A stretch of DNA of 64,000 nt from a bacterium D16-50 (GCA_003612485.1 RAZA01000001.1:62001-126000), one strand, 5' to 3'. Positions 19,293 to 28,066 are shown, counted from the first letter of the stretch. Numbers and translations: made by a program. Notes: a model not told the origin generated them from the sequence alone.

Positions 19293-19404
19293 GGCTGTTA
19301 ATGACTCCTTCTTTTCTCTGGGGTTTTGGGCGATGCGGCTGCAGCCCTTTGGAAATATTATACCGCAAACCTGCCGTAAATGGAATAGTTTTCTGGGACA
19401 GCTC

Positions 19405-19433
19405 TTGACAGACACCGACCCATGACATATTAT
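19405..19433 (+). promoter_or_regulatory. Consensus promoter of the sugar isomerase gene
   Basis: TTGACA at 19405-19410, a 17-base spacer, TATTAT at 19428-19433. Transcription would begin about 65 bases before the ATG at 19507. It lies in the 214-base gap to the divergent SNF2 gene. Confidence 0.75.
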
Positions 19434-19506
19434 GTGAAAGGGCTTCGGATGAGGCCCATAGGGCGAAACTACATACAACGAGACCATAAGAATAGGAGAA
19501 TGAAAA

Positions 19507-20400
19507 ATGCGTTTGGCCACTACCACGGAAAAGCTTGCCGAGGCATTCGGCGACGAAGAATGCGTCCGCATTCTGGCGCAGGCAGGATTTGATTCCATAG
19601 ATTGGGGCTTCTTTGAGATGGCCGCCGGAAAGGGGATCTGGTGTACGGATGACTGGAAGGCCCATGCCCGGCGCCTGAAAGAACTGGGTGCGGAATTGGG
19701 CATCGGCTTCAGTCAGGCCCATGCCCCCTTTCCCTCCTCTCAGGGAGAACAGCCTGCGGACAAGGTCATCCGGGAGCGGATCCTGCGCTCCATGGAGGCC
19801 GCATCCATATTGGGCATCCGAAACATCGTGGTGCATCCCATGCAGCACCTGAATTATGCAAAGGAAAAGGCAAAGCTGTGGGAAATGAATCTGGAGTTCT
19901 ACCGCAGCCTGATTCCCTATTGCCAAGAATACGGCATTTGTGTCTGTGCCGAAAACATGTGGCAGTACGACGGCAGGCGCAGATACATCGTGGACAGCGT
20001 ATGCTCCCAGCCTGAAGAGTTCTGCGGGCTGCTGGACGCGCTGGACAGTCCCTGGATCGTGGGCTGTCTGGATCTGGGGCACTGCGCTCTGGTGGGCGTG
20101 GAGCCGGAAGACTTCATCCGGGCCATGGGAAAGCACAGACTTAAAGCCCTGCATGTTCATGACGTGGATTATCTAAGCGACTGCCATACCATGCCCTTCC
20201 TGAAAAGGCTGAACTGGGAGGCCATCACTCAGGCTCTGGCCGAGATCGGATATGAGGGGGATTTCACTTTCGAGGCCGACAGCTTCTATGAGGGATTTCC
20301 CGACGGGCTGAAACAAGATGCCTGCAGGCTGATGGAGCGCACGGGACGCTATCTCATAGAACGGATTCAGGCCGCAGCCTCCAATTTGTCTCAGGCATAG
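19507..20400 (+). CDS. Sugar phosphate isomerase / epimerase (xylose isomerase-like TIM barrel)
   Basis: 297 residues of the AP endonuclease 2 / xylose isomerase-like barrel. Metal-ligand signatures are in the usual order: HAPFP, NIVVHPMQHL, CAENMWQ, GCLDLGHCAL, ALHVHDVDYLSDCH, and DFTFEADSF near the end. These enzymes isomerise or epimerise keto-sugars, inosose or related polyols; the substrate cannot be read from the sequence. GGAGAA precedes the ATG. It is monocistronic and flanked by unrelated genes. Confidence 0.85.
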   Translation: MRLATTTEKLAEAFGDEECVRILAQAGFDSIDWGFFEMAAGKGIWCTDDWKAHARRLKELGAELGIGFSQAHAPFPSSQGEQPADKVIRERILRSMEAASILGIRNIVVHPMQHLNYAKEKAKLWEMNLEFYRSLIPYCQEYGICVCAENMWQYDGRRRYIVDSVCSQPEEFCGLLDALDSPWIVGCLDLGHCALVGVEPEDFIRAMGKHRLKALHVHDVDYLSDCHTMPFLKRLNWEAITQALAEIGYEGDFTFEADSFYEGFPDGLKQDACRLMERTGRYLIERIQAAASNLSQA

Positions 20401-20421
20401 AGCTAGGCCTGAAATTTCCGG

Positions 20422-21387
20422 CTATCCCACTGCCCCCGCCATGACCAGAATCCGGGCGATCTCCGAAAATCCCTTCCGGGAGGCATAATATAGGGGGGTA
20501 TGCTGCCAATTGTCGGCAATGTTCACGTCCGCCCCGCTCTCTACCAAAAGCGCCACCACCTCATTCTTTCCCTGACTGGCGGCAAGGAGAAGGGGCGTGG
20601 CTCCCTCCCCGTTCCTGCTGTTGAGGCAGGCGTGGGCGTTAATGAGCGTTCTGCACAGATGCAGGTTTCCCCGGCCTGCCGCAAAATGCAGAGGGGCGCT
20701 TCCGTCCCACAGCCCCTTGTCCACATCCGCCCCTGCCTCCACCAGAATCTGGGCGATCAAAAGATTCCCCCCTTTGCAGGCCAGCAGAAGCGGCGTCTCC
20801 CCGCCGTCGTTGGCCCCGTTCAGCTCCGCCGTCTTCACCAGCTCCTTCACGGCCTCCGCCCGGTTGTTGAAGCAGGCCTGATGAAGGGCGGTGTTTCCGC
20901 CGCTGTCCGCCTGAGCGCTGGAAGCCCGCTCAAAGACATCCCCCAAACACCATGCCGCCGCATAGTCTGCCGCCCGGCGGCCCTCATTGTCCGCGGCGTT
21001 TAAGTCCGCACCCTGATCCATCAGAAATCTTGCAGCCTCGCTGCGCCCGGCCTCGATCATATGCATCAGCGCCGTCTTTCCCTGATTGTCCCCGGCGTTC
21101 ACATCCGCCCCTGCCTCCAAAAGCAGCTTCGCGATCTCCTTGTTCCCGCTTCCGGACAGCCCGTGGAGCGGCAAAAGCCCCTGATTGTTTGCAAGACAAG
21201 GATCTGCTCCGTTCTCCAACAGCAGCTTTGCAATGTCTCTGGCCCCCTGACTGCAGGCATAGAACAAAGCCGTGTTACCCGCTTCATCCCTCTTGTTCAC
21301 ATCTACTCCCCCAGCCTTCAAAAACATCTGCACCACGCCCTTCTGACCGTTCTGGCATGCCACAATCAGATTCATGCTATTGTCCAT
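20422..21387 (-). CDS. Ankyrin-repeat protein
   Basis: About 321 residues built almost entirely of 33-residue ankyrin repeats, roughly nine. Examples are NTALFYACSQGARDIAKLLL, GKTALMHMIEAGRSEAARFL, GETPLLLACKGGNLLIAQIL and GATPLLLAASQGKNEVVALL. No signal peptide, transmembrane segment or catalytic domain, so it is a cytoplasmic protein-binding scaffold whose partner is unknown. One central stretch (ADYAAAWCLGDVFERASSAQ) breaks the repeat rhythm. The ATG at 21387 has AAAGG upstream; 21411 is an alternative. Confidence 0.85.
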   Translation of the reverse strand: MDNSMNLIVACQNGQKGVVQMFLKAGGVDVNKRDEAGNTALFYACSQGARDIAKLLLENGADPCLANNQGLLPLHGLSGSGNKEIAKLLLEAGADVNAGDNQGKTALMHMIEAGRSEAARFLMDQGADLNAADNEGRRAADYAAAWCLGDVFERASSAQADSGGNTALHQACFNNRAEAVKELVKTAELNGANDGGETPLLLACKGGNLLIAQILVEAGADVDKGLWDGSAPLHFAAGRGNLHLCRTLINAHACLNSRNGEGATPLLLAASQGKNEVVALLVESGADVNIADNWQHTPLYYASRKGFSEIARILVMAGAVG

Positions 21388-21460
21388 ATATTTGCCTTTC
21401 TCTTCTCCCATGTTCCAAATCCGTGCCGCCCCATCCTGGTCCTATGAGGGGGCTTCTTTT

Positions 21461-21563
21461 CCTTGATTCGGCGCAAGCGCCATAGACACCGAGCTTCCTT
21501 GCCTTGATTCGGCGCAAGCGCCACAAGCACCTGCTTCCTTTTCCTTGATTCGGCGCAAGCGCC
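21461..21563. repeat. Tandem 41-bp repeat, three copies, with GGCGCTTGCGCC dyad
   Basis: A 21-bp block ending in the dyad-containing GGCGCAAGCGCC occurs at 21461-21481, 21502-21522 and 21543-21563, an exact period of 41. The sequence between blocks is less conserved. It lies 40 bases beyond the stop of the 4Fe-4S membrane protein gene and before the ankyrin gene. Confidence 0.85.
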
Positions 21564-21602
21564 GGCCCCCTGCCCTTCCGGCGTCCGACAATTTCCCCAC
21601 AA

Positions 21603-22439
21603 TCACTTCTTCGGCTTTTTGCAAAAATGCAGGCATTTCTCTGGGCAAACCCCCACACACCTGCCGCACCGTATGCACTCCGGCGACCGGGAAATCTCCT
21701 CCGGCCCAAGTCCTACGGGACATTCCCTCTGACATGCCATGCAGGAAATACAGCTTTCCCTCTCCCATTGCACCTGCACCAGACTGAATCGGTTGAAAAG
21801 TCCGTAAATGGCTCCAAGAGGACAGAGATACTGGCAAAAGGGCCTATATACCTTAATGGAAAGAATCAAAATAAATATCAGAATTCCCAGTTTCCAGAGG
21901 AACAGCCCCCCCAACTGCCCCCGCAGAAGCTCGTTGCTTCCTATGAGAGGCAAGGCTCCCAGCAGCGTCCCCGAGGGGCACAGATATTTACAAAAAGCCG
22001 GAATTTTGGCAAATCCGCCAAACAAAAATAGGGATCCCACGCCCACCAGAGACACCAAAACCACATACTTCCCATATTTCAATGCCTTATGTCCCGGAAG
22101 CCTTTTCCTTTTTCTGAACAATGGAATTTTATGTATCAAATCCTGCACCAGCCCGAAGGGGCACAGCCACCCGCACACGAATCTGCCGAACAAGCTTCCG
22201 AAAAGAAAGAAAAAGCCCAGCGCCGCAAACGGCACCTGAAATCCCTCCCGGTTCAGCAGCGCCTGCAGAGCCCCTATAGGGCAGGAGTTCAAAGCCCCCG
22301 GACAAGAATAACAGTTCAGCCCCGGCACACAGGCATATTTAAGCCCTCCCCGATAAATTTTTCCATTTAGAAATCCATACAGATACCCGTTCGTGAAAAT
22401 CGTAAACAGCAGCTGTACGCCCAGCCGTATTTTTTTCAT
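21603..22439 (-). CDS. 4Fe-4S binding membrane protein (NapH / CcoG-like)
   Basis: 278 residues. Membrane helices alternate with paired cysteine motifs CGWLCPFGLVQD and CQYLCPLGAIYG, the hallmark of polyferredoxin membrane proteins that pass electrons across or along the membrane. The C-terminal tail carries two [4Fe-4S] ferredoxin motifs, CISCMACQRECPVG and CIRCGRCVGVCPEKC. It lies after a CXXC mini-protein and a TlpA-like thioredoxin on the same strand, so the three probably form one thiol-redox system: electrons via this protein to the extracytoplasmic thioredoxin. The electron donor and final acceptor are unknown. Confidence 0.88.
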   Translation of the reverse strand: MKKIRLGVQLLFTIFTNGYLYGFLNGKIYRGGLKYACVPGLNCYSCPGALNSCPIGALQALLNREGFQVPFAALGFFFLFGSLFGRFVCGWLCPFGLVQDLIHKIPLFRKRKRLPGHKALKYGKYVVLVSLVGVGSLFLFGGFAKIPAFCKYLCPSGTLLGALPLIGSNELLRGQLGGLFLWKLGILIFILILSIKVYRPFCQYLCPLGAIYGLFNRFSLVQVQWERESCISCMACQRECPVGLGPEEISRSPECIRCGRCVGVCPEKCLHFCKKPKK

Positions 22440-22545
22440 GCCGTCCTACATCTCCCTATCATCATTTGGTTCCCTATCAACAATGTACAAAATCTATTGG
22501 ATCCGCACGGTTTCTCGGATTCCCTTTTCTCCAAGGACCATGACG

Positions 22546-22698
22546 CTACCCCAGACCGATGCACTCCATACAGATCATCACTGCCTTCTCCCAGATTGCG
22601 GCAAGCTCTCCACGCCCTGCGCCCACACCCAGCAGAACCGCGCCGGCCATCACGCCCCACAGCCATTTATACCGCTTACAGTTCCTCCAAAAGCCCAT
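22546..22698 (-). CDS. CD1871A-like CXXC mini-protein
   Basis: A 50-residue single-span protein: a short basic N-terminus (GFWRNCKRYKW), a hydrophobic helix LWGVMAGAVLLGVGAG, then the family tail RGELAAIWEKAVMICMECIG with its CMEC pair. This matches the small CXXC-containing proteins encoded between TlpA-like thioredoxins and ferredoxin-type membrane proteins in Clostridia. The start overlaps the TlpA gene end by 23 bases, with GGAGG inside that overlap downstream of the ATG, so the exact start is uncertain. It probably relays thiol electrons in the membrane. Confidence 0.7.
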   Translation of the reverse strand: MGFWRNCKRYKWLWGVMAGAVLLGVGAGRGELAAIWEKAVMICMECIGLG

Positions 22699-23290
22699 CA
22701 ATGATCTCCTTCCACACGGATTTCTCATAGGAACCCACCACCGCGCCAAGCACCACGCCATTCTCATCAACAAAGAAAGTGGTTGGAACTCCCGACACAT
22801 TTACCACAAGAGCACTGTATAGGGATTCATTCAAAAGCAGGTGCGGATAGTCGGCCCCCGTCTTTTCTACCAGAGACACCGCTTTTTCCAGTTTGTCCTC
22901 CGATCCATTCTCCTGCACATCGCTCACGATTCCGATCAGCTGAAAATCTGCCGTATCGTACTCTCCGGCCAGCTCCCCAAGATCCGGCATCTCCCTGAGA
23001 CATGGATTGCAATAGGTCGCCCAGACATTGATCATCGTAAGCTTGGACTGAGAAAAAATGTCCGATGTCACCGCATTTCCATCCAAATCCTGCCCCTCAA
23101 ATACAAGAGGCTCCGCAGGAGGCTCTTCCACGGACTCTTGATCCTCCCCCTTCTGGGCTTCGCCTCCTGCCTCTATGCTGCCTTCCTCATTTTCCGTGCC
23201 TTTCTTTCCCATGCCGTCTGCACACCCGCACAGCATGACGGCCACAAGGATACATGCAAGTAATTTCCTTCCGTATTTACGCTTTTCCAT
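22676..23290 (-). CDS. TlpA-family thioredoxin-like lipoprotein
   Basis: 204 residues. N-terminal export segment and lipobox VMLCGC, a Glu-rich linker, then an AhpC/TSA-type thioredoxin fold. The active site is NVWATYCNPCLREMPDL (CxxC as CNPC); the cis-proline region reads VSGVPTTFFVDENGVVLG. It should sit on the outer membrane face and reduce extracellular disulfides or sulfoxides. It is first in an operon with the CXXC mini-protein and the 4Fe-4S membrane protein. No methionine sulfoxide reductase or CcdA is adjacent, so the reductive input is probably the polyferredoxin. Confidence 0.9.
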   Translation of the reverse strand: MEKRKYGRKLLACILVAVMLCGCADGMGKKGTENEEGSIEAGGEAQKGEDQESVEEPPAEPLVFEGQDLDGNAVTSDIFSQSKLTMINVWATYCNPCLREMPDLGELAGEYDTADFQLIGIVSDVQENGSEDKLEKAVSLVEKTGADYPHLLLNESLYSALVVNVSGVPTTFFVDENGVVLGAVVGSYEKSVWKEIIDGLLEEL

Positions 23291-23316
23291 GTCTGCTTCC
23301 CTCCCGCATTATGATT

Positions 23317-23464
23317 GCTTCTTTTCAGTTCTAAGCCCTGATCCGCTTCTTTCGCTTCTTTTCTGTTCTGAACCCTGATCCGCTTCTTTTGCTTCTTTTC
23401 AGCTCCGGATCCTGATCCGCTTCTTTTGCTTCTTTTCAGTTCTGGATCCTGATCTGTTCCTCTG
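23317..23464. repeat. Tandem 37-bp repeat, four copies, straddling the bile salt hydrolase stop
   Basis: Copies start at 23317, 23354, 23391 and 23428, exactly 37 bases apart, each beginning GCTTCTTTTC and containing CCTGATC. The last copy contains the end of the hydrolase gene (stop at 23436), so the array looks like repeated duplication of the gene's 3' end into the intergenic gap. There are no unique spacers, so it is not a CRISPR. Confidence 0.9.
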
Positions 23465-24407
23465 CGATCAGAGAATACCTTATGAGATTATGGGCCTCCA
23501 GATTCTCATGATGCATATATACCGCTGTGATCTGGCGGTTTCCGTAAGTGGTATAATAATAAATCCCCTTATCCGCATTGCAGCAGGAGGTATAGAATGT
23601 CATCTCAAACCCTTCCCCCACCCTGCAGCAACCTCTCTGCTGTTCTACAGAACCCAGAATATGAAAAAATTGTCCTACGCTCTCCGCCTCGGAGTCTCCG
23701 GAAACAGAATTGAGCTTCACAAAGGCCGCCCTGACAAACCGGGACTGTGAGGACAAATCCCCAGGCAGGCCCAAGGCCCCCATGCCTCTGCTGTAGGAGC
23801 GCAAATCCAGCGCACTGGAAAAGCGGTTCTCCGGCTCCCGAGAAGTAAGATGCATATAATTGTTCAACTGGAACAGCTGCTGATCGAAGGTAGGATTGTT
23901 GGCCAGCACCCCCGCGGGATTATCATATACCATAACGCCTTCTTTCACAGCTTCCACCGTTATGGTACGGCTGCGATCCGCAATGATCCAGTGCAGCTGG
24001 GCCGGGGGCAGCTTCTCATGAAAGGCCTCATTTGTCAGATTGATCCTGCCCACCAGCTCCTCCGCCTCAGCCACAGCGGCACATTGCCCCAGAATCCATG
24101 GAATGAACTCGAAAGTAGCCACATTGTCCCTGCCCGGCTGAGGCTCTCGAAAATATGCGTTCCCCACGAAATTCAGCCCCGCCATACAAAGCCCTTTTTC
24201 GTTGACTGCCTCATAGTACAGCGCGCACTCCCCCTCCACATGGGCCATGCCGATCATGGCATAATGGCTTTCCAGTCTGCCCATGTTCCGAAAAGAAAGA
24301 GCAAGATTTCTGGGCGTTACCGCAACCTCTTCATCATAAGAAAAATCATTGTCCAAAGTCCGTCCGAAATAGAAATCCTTTGTCTTATATGTCGCCGCAG
24401 TACACAT
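23436..24407 (-). CDS. Bile salt hydrolase / choloylglycine hydrolase family (Ntn hydrolase)
   Basis: 323 residues. After removal of Met1, Cys2 is the N-terminal nucleophile (MCTAATY). Other family active-site positions are present: Arg16 and Asp19 in FGRTLDND, Asn79 in MAGLNF, Asn171 in VLANNP, and the arginine region SQSRFVRAAF near 223. It would deconjugate glycine- or taurine-linked bile acids, or cleave penicillin V or acyl-homoserine lactones. I infer bile salts from the gut context, but substrate choice is not readable. AGGAGG overlaps the end of the ABC exporter gene nine bases upstream, so the two share a transcript. Confidence 0.9.
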   Translation of the reverse strand: MCTAATYKTKDFYFGRTLDNDFSYDEEVAVTPRNLALSFRNMGRLESHYAMIGMAHVEGECALYYEAVNEKGLCMAGLNFVGNAYFREPQPGRDNVATFEFIPWILGQCAAVAEAEELVGRINLTNEAFHEKLPPAQLHWIIADRSRTITVEAVKEGVMVYDNPAGVLANNPTFDQQLFQLNNYMHLTSREPENRFSSALDLRSYSRGMGALGLPGDLSSQSRFVRAAFVKLNSVSGDSEAESVGQFFHILGSVEQQRGCCRVGEGFEMTFYTSCCNADKGIYYYTTYGNRQITAVYMHHENLEAHNLIRYSLIAEEQIRIQN

Positions 24408-24416
24408 TTTACCTCC

Positions 24417-26198
24417 TTATCCCCGTACCTCCCCGGCCAGATTCGCTGAGGTGTACAGCTGGTGATAAATTCCCTTTTTCTTCATCAATGCCTCATGGTT
24501 CCCCTCCTCCACAATCCGGTTCCCCGCAAGCACCAGAATCCGATCCGCCCCATGAATGGTGGTGAGTCTATGGGCAATGGTCAGCGTGGTCCTGCCCGCC
24601 GCCAGCTTTTCCAGAGATTCCGACACAAGATGCTCGCTCTCGTTGTCCAGCGCCGCCGTGGCCTCATCCAAAAGCAGCACCTTGGGCGCCTTCAGAAAGA
24701 CTCTGGCAATACTGATCCTCTGTTTCTGACCTCCCGACAGCTTCACGCCCCGCTCTCCCACATAGGTGTCGTACCCATCCTTCAGCCCTTCAATGAACTC
24801 ATGGGCACCGGCCAGCTTGGCCGCATCCACCACTTCTTCCCGGCTGGCTCCCGGTCGTCCATAGGCAATGTTCTCATAGACACTGCCGGAAAACAGATAC
24901 ACATCCTGCTGCACCACTCCCACATTCCCCCGAAGGCTTTTCAGCGTCACTCCCCGGATGTTCTGCCCGTCTATGAGAATCTCTCCCTCTGTGGGATCAT
25001 AGAATCTGGGAATCAAATTGCACAGCGTGGTCTTGCCGCCCCCCGATGGTCCTACCAGAGCCACCTTCTCTCCGGGCCTGATGGTCAGATCTATCTGGGA
25101 CAATACAGGCGTATGGTCATCAGGATATTCAAAAGAGACCTTCCTAAAGCTGATGGCACCCTCCACATCCTTAAGGGCGACTGCCCCTTCCTCATCGAAA
25201 ATGTCAATGTCCGCGTCCATCAGCTCCGTGAAGCGCTCGATACCCGTCATCCCGCGCTGAAACTGCTCCGCGAATTCGATGATCCGGCGGATGGTGGCCA
25301 GCAAAGTGGTGATATACATGGTATAGGCCACCAGATCTCCGGGGGCAATCAGCCCCTCCATCATGAAAATACCGCCTGCCACGATCACCACAACGTACAT
25401 GAGTCCGTCAAAAATGCGGATGGTATTCTGGAACGCCGCCATATATTTATAGGTCTGACGCTTGATCTGCAGGAACTCCTGATTGTCGTGGCTGAACTTT
25501 TTCAATTCCAGCGCCTCGTTGGCAAAGGCCCGCACCACCTTGTTCCCCAGAAGACTGTCTTCTATCCTTGCATTCAGCTCTCCGATATGGTTCCTCTGGC
25601 GCTTAAAGGCCTTGCGCACCTGCAGGTTGAAATAGGTGCAGGAAACCGCCATTACGGGTATCAGCACAAAAACGATAGCCGTCAGCAGCAGATTCACTCT
25701 GGCCAGAATCACGAAAGAAACCACGGCCTTTATAAACGCGATAAAAAACTCCTCCGGACAGTGGTGGGCGAATTCCGTCACGTCAAATAGATCGCTGGTG
25801 ATTCGGGACATGATCTGTCCCACCTTGGTATTATTAAAATAATTGTCGGAAAGCTTCTGCAGATGGGCAAAGGCGTCCTCCCGCATGTCCGTCTCAATGG
25901 ACGCGCCCATCACATGTCCCGTGTAGGCCATGTAAAAGCTGGCCATGCCGTCAATGATCCGCAAAACCAAATATACCGTGCCGATGGTCAGAATCGTCTT
26001 CAAAGTCAGCGCTGACAAATCGGTCATTCCGACATTGGTAATATAGCGCAGTATCATGGGAAGTACCAGCTCGCACACCGTAGTCAGCGCGGCGCAAAAC
26101 AGATCCATCACCATGATTCCCACATACTTTCTATAGTATGGTACAAATCTCTTTAACAATACACTGGTTTTCATCGCTTTCGTTTCCGCTGTCTCCAT
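24417..26198 (-). CDS. ABC exporter, fused permease-ATPase (MsbA / LmrA type)
   Basis: 593 residues: an N-terminal six-helix membrane domain (about 1-320) and a C-terminal nucleotide-binding domain. Walker A is GPSGGGKTTL, the signature LSGGQKQR, Walker B VLLLDEATAAL, and the switch histidine lies in TIAHRLTTI. It works as a homodimer or with a partner half; no second half-transporter is adjacent. Its gene ends nine bases before the bile salt hydrolase, so the exporter may handle bile acids or related amphiphiles. That substrate is inference. A good promoter lies at 26281-26309. Confidence 0.92.
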   Translation of the reverse strand: METAETKAMKTSVLLKRFVPYYRKYVGIMVMDLFCAALTTVCELVLPMILRYITNVGMTDLSALTLKTILTIGTVYLVLRIIDGMASFYMAYTGHVMGASIETDMREDAFAHLQKLSDNYFNNTKVGQIMSRITSDLFDVTEFAHHCPEEFFIAFIKAVVSFVILARVNLLLTAIVFVLIPVMAVSCTYFNLQVRKAFKRQRNHIGELNARIEDSLLGNKVVRAFANEALELKKFSHDNQEFLQIKRQTYKYMAAFQNTIRIFDGLMYVVVIVAGGIFMMEGLIAPGDLVAYTMYITTLLATIRRIIEFAEQFQRGMTGIERFTELMDADIDIFDEEGAVALKDVEGAISFRKVSFEYPDDHTPVLSQIDLTIRPGEKVALVGPSGGGKTTLCNLIPRFYDPTEGEILIDGQNIRGVTLKSLRGNVGVVQQDVYLFSGSVYENIAYGRPGASREEVVDAAKLAGAHEFIEGLKDGYDTYVGERGVKLSGGQKQRISIARVFLKAPKVLLLDEATAALDNESEHLVSESLEKLAAGRTTLTIAHRLTTIHGADRILVLAGNRIVEEGNHEALMKKKGIYHQLYTSANLAGEVRG

Positions 26199-26280
26199 AT
26201 CCGTCTCCGCCTAGTCCCTTTTTCCGGGCTTATTTTCTTTTGTTTTCTCTGAATCTTTAGGCAAAATGCTTCACCTACGA

Positions 26281-26309
26281 ATTATAACATTGCCGTCCCC
26301 TGATTGCAA
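26281..26309 (-). promoter_or_regulatory. Promoter of the ABC exporter - bile salt hydrolase operon
   Basis: On the minus strand: TTGCAA (26304-26309), a 17-base spacer, TATAAT (26281-26286). The leader is about 75 bases. No operator-like dyad is obvious beyond a small TTGCTTGCAA overlap at the -35. Confidence 0.75.
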
Positions 26310-26392
26310 GCAATCCCCCGAACCGTATATATGAAAAAGCCTTTCCGAACCTTCTTATCCATAAACCCTGCCCAAGCTCTGCGGCGGCGCGC

Positions 26393-26435
26393 AAAAGCCG
26401 GTCGGCGCTGTATACACAGCCTCTGACCGGCTTTT
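26393..26435. terminator. Bidirectional hairpin terminator after the acidic-repeat gene
   Basis: AAAAGCCGGTC / GACCGGCTTTT arms around a 21-base loop. T runs exist on both strands. It stands 58 bases after the stop of the minus-strand DUF1266-like gene and upstream of the ABC promoter. Confidence 0.8.
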
Positions 26436-26492
26436 AAAGGGCTTGATTTTGGGTTTGATTTTGATTTTGTATTTTCTGGTCCAAAGTTTTTA

Positions 26493-27347
26493 CTATAGCG
26501 GAGTATTCCAATCTAGATCAAAGGGATTCTCCGGAGCGCTCACCACCTTCTGGAACGCCTCTGCAAAGGGTACGATATCCCTCACATTGGAACCGCCCGC
26601 CGCCCCAATCATGTACAACTGAAAATACTCTTCCCAAGAATTGCATAATTCCTGAATCTTCTTTGCCGCCTCAGTAGCGTAACTAATTGCCTCTTCCCTC
26701 GTCAAATAACCTGCTATGAACATTCTGCCGCACATATTGCAAGCGCATGCATAGTCGAATGCCGTGGTATCTATTTCGTAGTCTTCGTATTCATCATCAT
26801 CGAAATCTTCGTCATCCTCGTCATATTCTTCATCGTCCTCGTCATATTCTTCATCGTCATCGAAGTCTTCGTCGTCCTCATCGTATTCTTCATCATCGTC
26901 CTCGAAGTCTTCGCCGTCCTCGTCGTACTCTTCATCATCATCCTCGAAGTCTTCGTCGTCCTCATCATATTCTTCATCTTCATCCTCGAAGTCTTCGTCG
27001 TCCTCGTCGTACTCTTCATCATCGTCCTCGAAGTCTTCGCCGTCCTCGTCGTATTCTTCATCTTCATCGTCAAAATCGTCATTGCCATCATCGCCGGGCC
27101 CTGCATTCTCCAGCAGATATTTCACCATGTCCACACCACTGTCATGGTCGCACACCATCCAGTCATCCTCCAGCACCTTTGCCAGCATTTTTGCATTGGC
27201 CAAGGTCTTTTCATACCCGCCCAAATACTTGCAGCTTCCGCCACAATATTCGGACCATATGGCATATGTTCCCGCAATCCACCTTTCCGCATCGTTGACC
27301 GGCAGCGTCGCGCCGGGTTCTTCTTTGAATCCCTTCAACTGACTCAT
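26493..27347 (-). CDS. DUF1266-like protein with long acidic repeat insertion
   Basis: 284 residues. The N-terminal part (to about 85) and the C-terminal part (after about 197) together look like a DUF1266 domain: AERWIAGTYAIWSEYCGGSC first, then FDYACACNMCGRMFIAGYLT and KKIQELCNSWEEYFQLYMIG. Between them lie about 110 residues of Asp/Glu/Tyr/Phe only, in a 14-residue unit close to EDFEDDDEEYDEDD. The repeats are near-identical at DNA level, so copy number is probably unstable. The acidic arm may bind Ca2+ or basic proteins. GGAGG five bases before the ATG at 27347 sets the start. Function unknown. Confidence 0.75.
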   Translation of the reverse strand: MSQLKGFKEEPGATLPVNDAERWIAGTYAIWSEYCGGSCKYLGGYEKTLANAKMLAKVLEDDWMVCDHDSGVDMVKYLLENAGPGDDGNDDFDDEDEEYDEDGEDFEDDDEEYDEDDEDFEDEDEEYDEDDEDFEDDDEEYDEDGEDFEDDDEEYDEDDEDFDDDEEYDEDDEEYDEDDEDFDDDEYEDYEIDTTAFDYACACNMCGRMFIAGYLTREEAISYATEAAKKIQELCNSWEEYFQLYMIGAAGGSNVRDIVPFAEAFQKVVSAPENPFDLDWNTPL

Positions 27348-27622
27348 TCCATCCTCCATTCTGCCTCACAGAAGCTGCGACGGCTCTCATCCCCATCACT
27401 CATATGTAATTTGCTCCCAGATAACTTAAAAGGTTTTCTGCCCTTTCCTGAAAGCCCCATTTCTCACAATCTTCCATTCTTCAATAGATATCGGCCAAAC
27501 TCCGCCAGTTTTTAATCCCCCTTGCAGGCGACAGCTCTCCTTGCTCCTATAAATGTTTTTCCGCCGTCCCTCCCGTTCTCTGAATCGTGTGGTGCCGACG
27601 GCCTATCTCTTGTTTTCAATTT

Positions 27623-28003
27623 ATTGCTTTCTTACCGTTAGGCGTTGCCGCCTCCGCTATGGAGAAGCGCGGCATCCGCACCGAGCGCGGCGACCTCAAC
27701 TGCGAAATCAAGGTAACGAATAAGCGTTTGCGGCAGTTAAAGGCGCGTATCTCCAAACTGCAAGGCTGGTTGAAGGCAGAAAGCGAGACCACCAAGCCGC
27801 CCACCCTTGCCGACTACATTCAAGGGAAACTGAAACCTATTGAACGGCGGTTAGGCACTCTGAAAGAGCACATCGAGCAATCGGACATTTATTTCAAGTA
27901 CAAGGAAAAGAAGAAGAGAAAATCAAAAAAGAGCGTTTACAGTATCTTGCGGCAGGAACAACGGGAACAGCAACCCCGCAGAAAGCAGGATATGGAGCGA
28001 TAA
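27623..28003 (+). pseudogene. Decayed relaxase (MobA/MobL-type) remnant
   Basis: About 125 codons read as fragments of a Clostridial relaxase. The stretch AMEKRGIRTERGDLNCEI with the coiled-coil KRLRQLKARISKLQGWLK is the region just after the nuclease domain in these proteins, and SVYSILRQEQREQQPRRKQD is their extreme C-terminus. The 200 or more residues normally between are reduced to about 60, and the catalytic nuclease domain is missing upstream. No ribosome site precedes it. It marks an old mobile-element insertion here. Confidence 0.7.
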
Positions 28004-28066
28004 CAGACAATGCCTATCTCACCGCCGCCCTATTTTGAATATTAAATTAACCCGATAAGCGGAGAG

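Noticed and set aside
19293-19703. N-terminal extension of the SNF2 helicase
   Set aside because: It would run through the divergent promoter and the isomerase coding sequence.
23317-23464. CRISPR-like array
   Set aside because: Direct repeats of 37 bases with no unique spacers between; no cas genes in the window.
26771-27106. Met/Thr/Lys-rich frame overlapping the acidic repeat
   Set aside because: Out-of-frame reading of the GAT/GAA repeat DNA.
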